In this document: positions 8,446 through 18,648 of the stretch, one piece after another
Layout of the letters: every line of letters starts with the position of its first letter
How positions within the stretch are numbered: position 1 is the first letter of the stretch
Assembly: GCA_021414005.1 (NCBI GenBank)
Contig: JAIOPH010000027.1
Location: 310,001 to 374,000, forward strand
Source: Chthoniobacter sp.
Lineage (GTDB): Bacteria; Verrucomicrobiota; Verrucomicrobiia; Chthoniobacterales; Chthoniobacteraceae
Direction of reading: 5' to 3'
Length of the DNA: 64,000 nucleotides
Made by a program: the position numbers and the translations under genes
The notes under the pieces: generated by a model
What the model was told of the DNA's origin: nothing
The model's input: the letters and a program-made list of their open reading frames with translations, nothing else
Database searches by the model: none

Positions 8446-9705
8446 CTACGGCGTGGCCGAGGCTGCGGACTCGCTGCGGCGGGTGGCGGCGCGGTAGTCG
8501 GTGAGGGTCGGGGGGCGGATTTTTTCAGCGGCGAGGGTGGCGTAGCCTTGCACGCCGGCGGCCACGGCGGCGGCGATGCGTTCGCGCCACGGGCCGGCGC
8601 TGATGAGCGAGCCTTCGGTCGGGTTGCTGACGAAGCCGCATTCGACGAGCACGGCGGGGCGTTCACAGCGGCGGAGCACGGCGAAGCGCGCGTGTTTTAA
8701 CCCGCGATCCACCATGGGCACCTGGCCGAGCAGCGCGTGGTAGATGCTCCCAGCGAGCGCGCCGCTGGCGATTTCCGCGATGTGACCGGGCTGGTCGAGC
8801 AGATCGCGGTCGCTCGGGGAGGCGTCGTTGGTAGGCGCGACGCCGCGCGGGGCGATGGAGAAAATCTCGAAGCCGCGGGCCTCGGCACCGGTGCTGGAGG
8901 AGTTGCAGTGAATGCTGACGAAGATGGAATCGGGGATGCGGTTGGCGATGGCGGGGCGTTCTTCGAGGGGGACGAAGGTGTCGTCCATGCGCGTGAGCAC
9001 GACCTTGTACCCGGCTTTTTCCAGCAGCGGACGGAGGCGCAGGGCGATGTCGAGGGCGAAGTCCTTTTCAAATCCGAAGCGGGAAATCGCGCCGCGGTCG
9101 TGGCCGCCGTGACCGGGGTCCAGGACCACGGTGCGGACGGGCGCGAGCCCGGCGATGCGTTCCGGGCGGAGGCGGGGCTCGAGGATTTTGGTGACATCGA
9201 GTTGGGAGACAAAGGCGCGGCCGTCTTCGAGGCGGACGGGAAAGGCCAGCCATTGGCGGACGCCGTTGATGCTGGCCTCGCTGAGGCCGGGCGTGACTTC
9301 CAGCCGCAGCGGGCCGTTTTCCAGCGCGATGGTGGCGGCGGTGGCGGTGAGCCGCGCGACGGTGGTGCTGCCAAACTCCGCGGCGTGGGCCGCACCAATG
9401 ACCGGGGTGAGCGTGGAGGTGGCGGCACTGGTGCGTCCGAGGGGCGCAGGTTTGGGGAAGCCGAAGGTGGCGGCGACGGCGTCGAGCGGGAGATATTCGC
9501 GTCCGTCGAAGCGCTGCAGTTTGCGCTCCGCGGCCGGCGCGTGGGCCGCAAGCGCCAGGCAGGCGAAAGCCCGGACGAGGCGGCGGAGTTTTGCGGGCAG
9601 AGGTTTCACGACGGGCAAGATGGATGCAGGCGGCGTACCGGCCGGAACAAACGCGGCGCTGCTTCGTCGCGCAAGCCTCGGGCCAGCCGTCGCGTGGGCA
9701 TCCAT
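8446..9705 (-). CDS. N-acetylmuramoyl-L-alanine amidase (Amidase_3)
   Basis: VVLDPGHGGHDRGA, SIHCNSS, VECGFVSNPTEG. Confidence 0.9.
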   Translation of the reverse strand: MDAHATAGPRLARRSSAAFVPAGTPPASILPVVKPLPAKLRRLVRAFACLALAAHAPAAERKLQRFDGREYLPLDAVAATFGFPKPAPLGRTSAATSTLTPVIGAAHAAEFGSTTVARLTATAATIALENGPLRLEVTPGLSEASINGVRQWLAFPVRLEDGRAFVSQLDVTKILEPRLRPERIAGLAPVRTVVLDPGHGGHDRGAISRFGFEKDFALDIALRLRPLLEKAGYKVVLTRMDDTFVPLEERPAIANRIPDSIFVSIHCNSSSTGAEARGFEIFSIAPRGVAPTNDASPSDRDLLDQPGHIAEIASGALAGSIYHALLGQVPMVDRGLKHARFAVLRRCERPAVLVECGFVSNPTEGSLISAGPWRERIAAAVAAGVQGYATLAAEKIRPPTLTDYRAATRRSESAASATP

Positions 9706-9744
9706 TTGGTGCCGCGCGTCAGGCGGGCGGCCTTATTCCGGCGG

Positions 9745-10056
9745 TCAATTCACACGCTTCATGCGGTCGAGACGCGTCTGCTCTTCGGTGGCGCGGCGCA
9801 GTTGGGCGCGTTTGTCGCGCCAGAATTTGGCCAGGCTGACGACGAAGATGAAGGCGGGAATCATCAGGATGACGCGCTGTTTATTGGGGAGAAAAAGGAA
9901 CGCGGCGAGAAAGATGAAGCCAACCAGCCAGGCAAACGCCGAGATGCGAATGGTGATGGCGCGCTCCTCGGCGCTGGTGCTCCGGCGCACGCTGCGGTGC
10001 GTGCGAAAGACGCCAAAGACGAGCACGGCGAGAAGCAGATAGATGGCGATTTTCAT
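9745..10056 (-). CDS. small membrane protein
   Basis: 103 aa ORF with two TM segments. Confidence 0.55.
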   Translation of the reverse strand: MKIAIYLLLAVLVFGVFRTHRSVRRSTSAEERAITIRISAFAWLVGFIFLAAFLFLPNKQRVILMIPAFIFVVSLAKFWRDKRAQLRRATEEQTRLDRMKRVN

Positions 10057-10103
10057 GGGCGCGCTGGCAACCTACCGCAGGCGCGGCGGGCGCGACGATG
10101 AAA

Positions 10104-11327
10104 TCACTGCGGCGCGTTTTCCGGTGCTGGCGGCAGGCTGATTGGCGGGGTGGTGGCGCTGACCGGCGTCTTGGGCGTTCCGGCGGCGGGCTCGGGTTTC
10201 TTTTCGGCAAGCAGGGCGGTGCGGTCCTGGAGCAGTTGGTCGAGCGTGGTTTTCGCCATTAGGTAGGGCCGCGCGCCAAATTTCTTCTCGGCGGTAAGCT
10301 TGCCTTCGAGCCGCTTCCGCGTGGTCTGGAATTCCTGATCGAGCTTCGTCTTGTCCTCGGGTTTCTCGTCTTTGCCGGGCTCGCGTTGCGCCGGAAGGTC
10401 GGCGGTGACCGCAATGAGCACCGGTTGATTTTCGCCGATGGGCTTCCCGATTTTCAGCACGTAGGTGAATTTGTCGAACGTCTCGAAGGTGACAGTCGCA
10501 GGCTTGTCCAAGCCGGTGTCCTCCGGTTTGGCATCGGGCGCGAGCACGTCGGCGAAGCTGGCGTTGGCGAAGAGCGACGCGACGGAACCGGCTTTGGCGG
10601 CGTCGAGATTTTCCTCCGCCTTGGCGTCGGCGAGCTTCCAGTCACCGGTCGCGCTTTCCCTCGTGAGCGTCCAGTGATGCGCAGGCGTCGCGCCTTCGAG
10701 TTTCACGGTTTTCAGGTTTTCGATGCGGAAAAAATCGCGCTGCAACCACGTCTCGGGTTTCACCGCGACGCTCTCCAGCGTGTCGGACACCAGCGAGACA
10801 CGCGTGCTGCCGAGTGGCGCGACGTAGCGCCCGGCGGGAAAACCGTCGTTCTCGCCGAACATGCCCATGCCACCGCCACCGCCTTTGCGGAGATGGCTTT
10901 TCCCCACGAGCAGCGCCGCGAGTTTTTTGCCGTCCTTGTCCTGCAGCGTGACGACGGTGCCCGCGCCTTCCTTGCCGGGCTCGGCGAGTTCCAGCCGCGC
11001 CATTTGCGACGGCCCGACCTTCACCTCCTGCACGGTTTTCAGCTCCCACAGCTTGCGGATGAGGCCGACGACCTGCTCGCCCACCGCCGGGTAGTCCGCG
11101 CGCTCGCGCACCGTCCAACCGTCGGCCGCGCGCACGAGATGGAGTTCGCCAGCGGTGGATTTGATGGCGACCTGCGCGACGTCGTTGATCGGGAAATCGA
11201 GGATCTTCGCGCCTGCGGCGGTGCCGCCCGCGTTCCAGGTGGCAGCGTTGTCTTTGTAGAGGAAGTAGCCCGCGCCCCCGGCGAGCGCGACGAGGAGCAG
11301 GAGGATGGCGAGGTGTTTGCCTTTCAT
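10104..11327 (-). CDS. DUF4340 domain-containing protein
   Basis: 407 aa; N-terminal TM; position next to a GldG-type protein; PATVTFETFDKFTYVLKIGKP. Confidence 0.8.
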   Translation of the reverse strand: MKGKHLAILLLLVALAGGAGYFLYKDNAATWNAGGTAAGAKILDFPINDVAQVAIKSTAGELHLVRAADGWTVRERADYPAVGEQVVGLIRKLWELKTVQEVKVGPSQMARLELAEPGKEGAGTVVTLQDKDGKKLAALLVGKSHLRKGGGGGMGMFGENDGFPAGRYVAPLGSTRVSLVSDTLESVAVKPETWLQRDFFRIENLKTVKLEGATPAHHWTLTRESATGDWKLADAKAEENLDAAKAGSVASLFANASFADVLAPDAKPEDTGLDKPATVTFETFDKFTYVLKIGKPIGENQPVLIAVTADLPAQREPGKDEKPEDKTKLDQEFQTTRKRLEGKLTAEKKFGARPYLMAKTTLDQLLQDRTALLAEKKPEPAAGTPKTPVSATTPPISLPPAPENAPQ

Positions 11328-11336
11328 GGGAAAAGT

Positions 11337-13250
11337 CTAGTGCGCAGCCTGGCGGCGGCGGGTCAGGGCCAGGAGCAGGCCAGCGGCAGCGACGACCAGC
11401 GGCATGGCGGCGATGTTGATCCACTTCACGCGGGTTTCCAGCGAGTCGATGTCGGTGCGGAGTTTTTTGCGCTCGGCTTTGAGCTGCTGTTTCACCTCGG
11501 TCTCCTTCTTGCGGAACTTCGCGATCTCCGCCTGCTGCTCCGGCGAGAGGATGAAATGCTGGCCGGCCTCTGGCGTCTTGCTGCGCTGGAGTTCGCTCAG
11601 CTTCGTCTGCGCTTCAGCGAGACTTGCGTCCAATTCTTTAAGCCGACTGCGGGAGTTTGCGGCAGCATTCGCCGCGATCTCCTGCACAACATTGAAAGGC
11701 CGTGCCCGCGAAGCGCGGCTGCGAATGCGGATCAGATTACTGTCGCCAGCCAATTGTTCGATCATGCTCTGGCTCATGGCGAGATTGCCATTTCGCGGCA
11801 TACTCATTCGCTGGCCATTGAAGGGATTCACCACCTGAACGACTGCGATTTGATTTTGAAGGAGATCGGAATCACCCACGAGAATGACGACATTCTCCTC
11901 TGCGGATTCCTTCAATCCAGTTTCCGCAGGCACATCCTTTTTTTCGTCCGGTTTTTTTTCTTCGTTCTTGGCTTCTGGCGCTTTCGGTTTGCCATCAGGA
12001 AAAGCAGTTTTGAACTTCCCCTCCAAGCGAACAGCCAAGGGATACTCCGTGCCAGATGCTTTGAAGCTCTTCAACAATTCGCCACCACTCATCTGGGCAA
12101 TCATGGGATCGACGAGTTGGGAGTCCTTCGATGATTTGACGAGCACCGTTTCTTGCAAACCTCCGATCGGCGCTCCGGAAAATGCGCCAGCGAAAACAAA
12201 CCAGAGGTTGTCGGAATTGGCGGTGGCCATGTCGCTCTGACTCACTGCGTTTTCCGTCAAAGTCAGCAACGCGGGATTCATTCCCTCCTGAGTCTTGGTG
12301 CCGAAATTCATATCCGCTACAACCTTGGTTGTGTCGAAGGCAATGCCCCAAGCCTTGAGCAATTTGTCAATCGAAGATCCTGTCGGCATCCCTCCCATCA
12401 TCCCAGCCTGTTGGTCCAACGCAGAAAGCGCATCTAAAAACGCTATCAGTTTACCTCCGCGAAGGACGAATTGATCAAGCGCGTACTGAGTTGTGTCGGT
12501 GATCCCTTTCGGGTGAATGACCACGAGAACTTTAACGTCATCCGGAATTTTGTCGGCGGACATTTCGACCATCCTCACGGTAAAGTCGCGACTCAACTCC
12601 GAGTGGATCGCCCAAGCCGGTTCACCTCGCCGCCCCATTTGCATCATCATCGGGTTCATGGGCATGCCCGCGACCGGTAGCGGACTCATGATGCCAACCA
12701 CTGGCTTTGTGGAGGTCATCAAGCTGGAAAGCGCCCGCGCGATGTCGTACTCCAGCCGCTGTTCGCGTTTCGGCAGGCGGTCGGGGATATCCCCGAGGAA
12801 CGGAATCACATCCTTTTGATCCAGCATACTGACGCTCAGGCCAAGATAGAATTCCTCACTTTCTGCCTGTATCCTTTGGCCCTCAATGCCGTCGAGCTTG
12901 GCCGAGTCCTCCGCGTCCGAATCCGGCTGCGGATCGAGCTTCTGGATTTCCACCAACCCCCTCGACGCCTGCCGGAATTCGCCAAGTAAATCCTCGACCC
13001 GCTGAGCGTAGGTTTTGAGATAAACCGGCATGTCGTTTTCGCTGCGCGTGCAGTAAAGGCGCACCTGCACCGGCGTATCGAGCTTCGCGAGGATGGCGCG
13101 CGTACCGGGCGAAAGCGTGTAGGCGCGCTCGGCGGTGAGGTCGATCCGCTGTTTGCCGCGCGCGGCGATGAAATTCGCGGCGATCAAAATCCCCAGCATC
13201 GCGACGACGCCGAGGGACGAGAAGAGCCAGGTTTCGAGTCCTTTTTTCAT
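11337..13250 (-). CDS. GldG-family ABC transporter auxiliary protein
   Basis: 637 aa; DLTAERAYTLSPGTRAILAKLDTPVQVRLYCT, C-terminal TM. Confidence 0.85.
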   Translation of the reverse strand: MKKGLETWLFSSLGVVAMLGILIAANFIAARGKQRIDLTAERAYTLSPGTRAILAKLDTPVQVRLYCTRSENDMPVYLKTYAQRVEDLLGEFRQASRGLVEIQKLDPQPDSDAEDSAKLDGIEGQRIQAESEEFYLGLSVSMLDQKDVIPFLGDIPDRLPKREQRLEYDIARALSSLMTSTKPVVGIMSPLPVAGMPMNPMMMQMGRRGEPAWAIHSELSRDFTVRMVEMSADKIPDDVKVLVVIHPKGITDTTQYALDQFVLRGGKLIAFLDALSALDQQAGMMGGMPTGSSIDKLLKAWGIAFDTTKVVADMNFGTKTQEGMNPALLTLTENAVSQSDMATANSDNLWFVFAGAFSGAPIGGLQETVLVKSSKDSQLVDPMIAQMSGGELLKSFKASGTEYPLAVRLEGKFKTAFPDGKPKAPEAKNEEKKPDEKKDVPAETGLKESAEENVVILVGDSDLLQNQIAVVQVVNPFNGQRMSMPRNGNLAMSQSMIEQLAGDSNLIRIRSRASRARPFNVVQEIAANAAANSRSRLKELDASLAEAQTKLSELQRSKTPEAGQHFILSPEQQAEIAKFRKKETEVKQQLKAERKKLRTDIDSLETRVKWINIAAMPLVVAAAGLLLALTRRRQAAH

Positions 13251-13268
13251 GTTCGTAAAAACTGCGCG

Positions 13269-14015
13269 CTACCCGGCGCGGTGGGCGCGCACGACGACGC
13301 CGGTGGTGAAGAGTCCGAAGACGATGACCGAGAGGAAGTAGAGGACATCGCGCGAATCAAGCACGCCCTTCTGGATGCTTTCAAAGTGCGTCATCACGCT
13401 AAACGCGGCGACACCCTCGACGAACCACGGGCTCGCCCATTGCACCAGCAGGTTGGTGACAGGCGGGTAGCCGGCGAGGATGAGGAAAAGCGAGATGACC
13501 ACCGCGAGGATGAAGCTGACGACCTGGTTGCGGGTGATCGCCGAGGTCATGCTGCTGATCGCCAGGCCGGAGCCGGCCAGAAGCAGGCTGCCGATGTAGC
13601 CGCCGAGGATCACGCCGTTGTCGGGGTGGCCGAGATAGTTGACGGTGACGACGACGGGAAACGTGAGCACCAGCGCCAGCGCGAGGACCGCCCAGGCGGC
13701 GAGAAATTTTCCGACGATGGCCTGCCATGCGGTGACCGGCATGGTGAGCAACAACTCAATCGTCCCGAGCCGCCGTTCGTCCGACCAGAGCCGCATGCCG
13801 ACCGCCGGGACGAGGAATAGGTAGAGCCACGGATGCCAGGTGAAGAAGGGCTGGAGATTCGCCTCACCGCGCTCGAAAAAACCCGCGATCATGAAGGTGA
13901 AAAACCCTGCCAGGAGCAGGAAGATGACGATGAAAACGAAGGCGACGGGCGACGAGAAGTAGCCCACGAGTTCGCGCTTCGCGATGGTGCGGATGTTGCC
14001 GATGCTGCTGTTCAT
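13269..14015 (-). CDS. ABC transporter permease (GldF-like)
   Basis: MNSSIGNIRTIAKRELVGYFSSPVAFVFIVIFLLLAGFF, multi-TM. Confidence 0.85.
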   Translation of the reverse strand: MNSSIGNIRTIAKRELVGYFSSPVAFVFIVIFLLLAGFFTFMIAGFFERGEANLQPFFTWHPWLYLFLVPAVGMRLWSDERRLGTIELLLTMPVTAWQAIVGKFLAAWAVLALALVLTFPVVVTVNYLGHPDNGVILGGYIGSLLLAGSGLAISSMTSAITRNQVVSFILAVVISLFLILAGYPPVTNLLVQWASPWFVEGVAAFSVMTHFESIQKGVLDSRDVLYFLSVIVFGLFTTGVVVRAHRAG

Positions 14016-14980
14016 TGTGCGTCCTCCTTTTTCGTGTCGGTGTCCGGTACGGTGATGGTGCGGAAGACCTCGTCGAGCCGGCCCTCTTCGGTGTGCAGTT
14101 CCTCGATGGGCCAGCGCTCGCGCAGCGCGACCTCGGCGAGCGCGCGGGCGAAGTCGGGGCCGCGCCCGTTCTTCCGCGGAAAAGCCCGGACCGTGAGTGG
14201 CGACTCGCTCACGACCACCGAACGCTCGACGGCGGACACCTGATCGAGCTTCGCCTTTACACCCGTGCCGGAGGCGCCGGACGCCAGGCGGAGCACCACG
14301 GCACCGGCATTGGCCGAGCGCTGCCGAAGTTCGGCGGGCGTGCCGTTCGCCACGATCACGCCGCGGTCGATGATGATCGCCCGCGAGCACGCGGCATCCA
14401 CTTCCTCAAGAATGTGGGTGGAAAAGATGATCGCCTTTTTCTCGCCCATCCGCCGGATCAGCGTCCGCATTTCGTGCTTCTGGTTCGGGTCGAGTCCGTC
14501 GGTCGGCTCATCGAGGATCAGCACCTCGGGATCGTGGATGATGGACTGCGCGAAACAGGTGCGATGCCGGTAGCCTTTCGAGAGGGTCTCGATGCTCTGG
14601 TGCCGCACCGGCTCGAGGAAACACATCTCGATGGCGCGGTCCACGGCCTTGCGCAAATCCGTGCCGGAAAGCCCGCGCAGTTCGGCAGTGAACGCGAGGA
14701 ATCCGGCGACGCTCATGTCGGCGTAGGACGGCGCGTTTTCCGGCAGGTAGCCGATCAGCCGCTTGGCTTCGAGCGGCTTTTCCACGATGTCGAAACCGCC
14801 GATGGAAACATCGCCGCCCGACGGTGGAATGAAGCCGGTGATCATCCGCATGGTCGTGGATTTACCCGCGCCGTTCGGCCCGAGAAAGCCGAGCACCTCG
14901 CCCTTTTCCACGGTGAACGAAACACCGTTGACCGCGACCTTCGGACCAAAATTTTTCTTCAAGTTGCGAACTTTGATCAT
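14012..14980 (-). CDS. ABC transporter ATP-binding protein (GldA-like)
   Basis: MIKVRNLKKNFGPKVAVNGVSF, Walker A GPNGAGKST, Walker B LILDEPTDGLDP; 4-nt overlap with the permease. Confidence 0.93.
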   Translation of the reverse strand: MIKVRNLKKNFGPKVAVNGVSFTVEKGEVLGFLGPNGAGKSTTMRMITGFIPPSGGDVSIGGFDIVEKPLEAKRLIGYLPENAPSYADMSVAGFLAFTAELRGLSGTDLRKAVDRAIEMCFLEPVRHQSIETLSKGYRHRTCFAQSIIHDPEVLILDEPTDGLDPNQKHEMRTLIRRMGEKKAIIFSTHILEEVDAACSRAIIIDRGVIVANGTPAELRQRSANAGAVVLRLASGASGTGVKAKLDQVSAVERSVVVSESPLTVRAFPRKNGRGPDFARALAEVALRERWPIEELHTEEGRLDEVFRTITVPDTDTKKEDAQ

Positions 14981-15151
14981 TGGAATTTCGGATAAAAAAG
15001 AGACGGGATTTGTGGCAAGGAAAAATTTCGAGGGGACAGAAACCGGGGTGGCGTTATTACCACGCGGGATGACTTTTGTTAGCCGCAATTCCACCGCAGC
15101 ATGCCTGCCCGCGATTGACTTCGCCCGAAGTTCCGCGTCCGTTCGGTCCCC

Positions 15152-16264
15152 ATGAAGACGCTGTGCCTGCTGTTCGTCGCGCTCACCGCCAGCGGTGCGC
15201 TTTTTGCCGAAGTGCCGAAAATCCCGACGCTCGCGCCGGGGGCCGCGGCACCGGATTTCAAGCTGCCGGGAGTGGATGGCCGCGATTGGTCGCTGGCGGA
15301 TTTTGCCGAGGCGAAGGCGCTCGTCGTGGTCTTCACCTGCAACCATTGCCCAACGGCGCAGGCCTATGAGGAGCGGCTGAAAAAGATCGCGGAAGAATAC
15401 AAGGCGAAGGGAGTGGCAGTGGTGGCGATCTCGCCGAACGATCCGAAATCCGTGCGGCTCGACGAACTCGCCTACACCGATCTCGGCGACAGTTTCGCCG
15501 ACATGAAAGTCCGTGCCAAGGTCGCGGCGTTCAACTTTCCCTACCTCTACGACGGCGACACCGAAACGGTGGCGCGCGCCTATGGGCCGACGGTGACGCC
15601 GCACGCGTTCGTCTTCGATGCCGGGCGGAAGCTGCGCTACGTGGGGCGGATCGACGACAGCGAGCGCGAGGCGCTGGTCAAAAAGCGCGACCTGCGCGAT
15701 GCACTCGATGCGGTGCTCGCGGGCCGCGCGCCGGAGCCGGCGCAGACGCCGGTGATCGGCTGCTCGGTGAAATGGGCGGGCAAGCAGGAGCAGGTCGCGG
15801 CTTTCATGGAAAAGCTGGCGAAAGAGCCGGTGAGCGTGGATCTCGTGGACGCGGACGGTCTCGCCGCGCTGCGCAAAGGCGAAGGGAGCAAGCTGCGGCT
15901 GGTAAATTTCTGGGCGACGTGGTGCGGGCCGTGCGTGACGGAGTTTCCCGAGCTGGTGGAGATCAGCCGGATGTACCGGCGGCGCGATTTCGAGTTCGTC
16001 TCGGTGGCGGCGAATTTTCCCAACGAGAAAAACGAGGTGCTGAAATTTCTGACCAAGCAGCAGGCGTCGAATCGCAACCTGCTTTTCGGCAGCACCGAGA
16101 AATACGCGCTCATCGCCGCCTTTGACAAAACGTGGAGCGGCGCGCTGCCCTACACGGTCCTGCTCGGGGCGAAAGGTGAGGTGCTTTACCAGGCGGAGGG
16201 CGCGATCGACGCGCTGGAAGTGAAGCGCGCCATTCTCAAGGCGCTCGGACGCGAAATGCGCTGA
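15152..16264 (+). CDS. two-domain exported redoxin/TlpA-like thioredoxin protein
   Basis: N-terminal AhpC/TSA-like APDFKLPGVDGRDWSL..TCNHCPTA and C-terminal VNFWATWCGPCVTEFPEL. Confidence 0.85.
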   Translation: MKTLCLLFVALTASGALFAEVPKIPTLAPGAAAPDFKLPGVDGRDWSLADFAEAKALVVVFTCNHCPTAQAYEERLKKIAEEYKAKGVAVVAISPNDPKSVRLDELAYTDLGDSFADMKVRAKVAAFNFPYLYDGDTETVARAYGPTVTPHAFVFDAGRKLRYVGRIDDSEREALVKKRDLRDALDAVLAGRAPEPAQTPVIGCSVKWAGKQEQVAAFMEKLAKEPVSVDLVDADGLAALRKGEGSKLRLVNFWATWCGPCVTEFPELVEISRMYRRRDFEFVSVAANFPNEKNEVLKFLTKQQASNRNLLFGSTEKYALIAAFDKTWSGALPYTVLLGAKGEVLYQAEGAIDALEVKRAILKALGREMR

Positions 16265-16315
16265 CGTTGGCATACCTTGTCGGACTGCCGGGCTCTCGTA
16301 TAGGAGCCGGGAATC

Positions 16316-16444
16316 ATGCCCGTCATCGCTCAAACCACCCTGCTGCCGTTCGCCGTTTTCTACATGCAGCAGCCGCTGAAGCTCTACTACCTCTGGGCCG
16401 CCGGCTGCGTGTGCGGCGCGGTCTATCTCATCTTCCGCCCGTAG
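16316..16444 (+). pseudogene. C-terminal remnant of a DUF486/DMT-like membrane protein
   Basis: MPVIAQTTLLPFAVFYMQQPLKLYYLWAAGCVCGAVYLIFRP* resembles the last TM region of DUF486 proteins; no upstream body. Confidence 0.55.
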
Positions 16445-16534
16445 CCCGCCAGTTTTTTTCCAAGCTCCGCCTCGACAACGCCAAGCCGCGCTTTTACTTT
16501 CCCGCCAACCCCCCAATTCAGCCCCCGATTTTTT

Positions 16535-17854
16535 ATGCCAAGATTCAATTACGTTGCACTCGACCAGCGCGGTCAGGAATCAGCCGGTGTCATCGAAGCG
16601 TCCAGCTCCAATGATGCCGTCGGCCAACTGCGCGGAGCCGGTTATTTTCCCACCAGTGTCGTCGAGGAGGGCAAGGGGAAAGCCGTAGCCAAGACAACGA
16701 AGGCCGTGGCGAAAAAGGGCGGCAATGCCCCGGCGGTGAAGGGCAAAAAGCCCGGGATCGTTCTTTTTGAAAAGAAGACCATCAAGAGCAAGACGCTGAT
16801 GATTTTCACCCGCCAGCTCGCCACGCTGATCGACGCCGGCCTGCCGCTGCTGCGCAGTCTCACGGTGCTGGCGAAGCAGGAAAGAGATCCGGTTCTGCAC
16901 AAAACCATCCACGCGCTCGCCGACGCCGTGCAGGGCGGCAGCACCTTCTCGGAGTCCATGGCGCAGCACCCGCTGATCTTCAACAAGCTCTACATCAACA
17001 TGGTGAAGGCCGGCGAACTCGGCGGTGTGCTGGAACTCGTGCTCAACCGTCTCGCGGAGTTTCAGGAGAAGGCGCAGAAGGTGAAGAACAAGGTCATCTC
17101 GGCGATGGCTTACCCGGTCATCGTGCTGATCATCGCCATGCTCATCATGGTCTTCCTGATGGCGTTCATCGTGCCGAAGTTTGAGCAGATTTTTAATGAA
17201 ATGCTCGAGGGTGCAAAGCTGCCGTGGATTACCCGGGCCGTGATCGCGGCGAGCGATGTCGTGAAGGGGATGTTCATGCCGCCGTATCTGTGGCTCACTC
17301 TGGTTGTCCTCGGCGCGGTCGTCGTCGGTTATAAGCTGCTGACAGGAAGCGAGGGTGGACGCCGGTTCATTGATCGGGTGGCGCTGGCGATGCCGCTCTT
17401 TGGCGATCTGCTCCGCAAGGGGGCGATCTCCCGTTTCAGCCGCACGCTCGGAACGCTGGTGACGAGCGGTGTGCCGATCCTGCAGGCGCTGAACATCACG
17501 CGCGATACTGCGGGCAACGTGGTCATCGCCGAGGCGGTCTCAAAGGTGCATGACGCGGTTAAGGAGGGCGAATCCATCGTCCAGCCACTCGAAGCCAGTG
17601 GAGTCTTTCCGCCGATGGTGATCTCGATGGTGGACGTGGGTGAGGAAACCGGCCAGCTCCCCGAGATGCTGCTGAAGATTGCCGAGGTCTATGATGACGA
17701 GGTCGATAACGCCGTCGAGGGTCTGACCTCGCTGCTCGAACCAATCATGATCGTGCTGCTCGCGCTGATCGTCGGCACGATCGTCATCGCCCTCTTTATG
17801 CCGTTGATTTCGATCATCCAAAAGATGGGCAACCAATCCAGCGGCGGGGGGTAG
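16535..17854 (+). CDS. type II secretion system F family protein (GspF/PilC)
   Basis: 439 aa; FTRQLATLIDAGLPLLRSL, DVGEETGQLPEML, C-terminal TM. Confidence 0.92.
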   Translation: MPRFNYVALDQRGQESAGVIEASSSNDAVGQLRGAGYFPTSVVEEGKGKAVAKTTKAVAKKGGNAPAVKGKKPGIVLFEKKTIKSKTLMIFTRQLATLIDAGLPLLRSLTVLAKQERDPVLHKTIHALADAVQGGSTFSESMAQHPLIFNKLYINMVKAGELGGVLELVLNRLAEFQEKAQKVKNKVISAMAYPVIVLIIAMLIMVFLMAFIVPKFEQIFNEMLEGAKLPWITRAVIAASDVVKGMFMPPYLWLTLVVLGAVVVGYKLLTGSEGGRRFIDRVALAMPLFGDLLRKGAISRFSRTLGTLVTSGVPILQALNITRDTAGNVVIAEAVSKVHDAVKEGESIVQPLEASGVFPPMVISMVDVGEETGQLPEMLLKIAEVYDDEVDNAVEGLTSLLEPIMIVLLALIVGTIVIALFMPLISIIQKMGNQSSGGG

Positions 17855-17899
17855 TCGTTTCTTCGCTGGCGGATTAGTCACAGGTCATTACTTTTCACT

Positions 17900-18559
17900 A
17901 TGTCTCATTCCCCTCGCCGTCAGAGTGCCTTCACCTTGATTGAGCTGCTCGTGGTCATGGTGATTATCGCCATCCTCGCGGCACTCGTCCTTTCCATCGC
18001 CGGACTCGTCCAGAACAAGGCTGCCCGAGCGCGTTGCGAGGCGGAAATTAAAGCTCTGGCTGCCGGTTGCGAGGCTTACAAAGCCGACAACGGCTCTTTC
18101 CCGCAGGATGCCACGATCACCGACACGCTCGATCCTCGCACAGTCGGCACGCCTACTTCTTATGAAGCCTCGGCGCTATTTCTCTACCAGCAAATCAGCG
18201 GCGACCTGAACGCGAACGGTCGAAATGAGCCCAATGCCAACCCACCGGAACCCAAGAGTTACCTCTCGGATTTTTTTAAGCCGGGCAACCTGAGCATCGA
18301 CTCATCGAAGGCCATGGGAACGGCGGGCTATGTGAAATTCATTAAGGATCCCTGGGGCAATAGTTACGGCTACTCGACCAAAGGCGCAGCGGCGGAACAG
18401 GCTTATCGCACGTTAGTCCTCACGAATCCGGCGGCGACGCGGACGACCGGCGTGGGTTACAATGCGACCTATGATCTGTGGTCCACAGCGGGCAAAACGG
18501 CGGCACCAGCACCTGGCAGCGCCTCGGACATCACGCCGGTTTGGCTCAAAAACTGGTAA
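17900..18559 (+). CDS. type II secretion/type IV pilin-like pseudopilin (GspG-like)
   Basis: Prepilin motif SAFTLIELLVVMVIIAILAAL. Confidence 0.9.
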   Translation: MSHSPRRQSAFTLIELLVVMVIIAILAALVLSIAGLVQNKAARARCEAEIKALAAGCEAYKADNGSFPQDATITDTLDPRTVGTPTSYEASALFLYQQISGDLNANGRNEPNANPPEPKSYLSDFFKPGNLSIDSSKAMGTAGYVKFIKDPWGNSYGYSTKGAAAEQAYRTLVLTNPAATRTTGVGYNATYDLWSTAGKTAAPAPGSASDITPVWLKNW

Positions 18560-18648
18560 GGATCGGGTTGCAGAAAAGTGCCGTGCATAGAGCCCGGCCT
18601 GGCATTGTCCGACTTAGTGAGGTTGCTTTGGCCCACCCATTGATCCTT

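Noticed and set aside
10386-12134. 582-aa plus-strand ORF
   Set aside because: Antisense to the DUF4340 and GldG-like genes; low-complexity Arg/Gly-rich translation typical of GC-rich shadow ORFs
14981-16516. N-terminal ~510 aa of the 834-aa ORF 14012..16516
   Set aside because: Upstream read-through antisense to the redoxin gene; the real ABC ATPase starts at 14980
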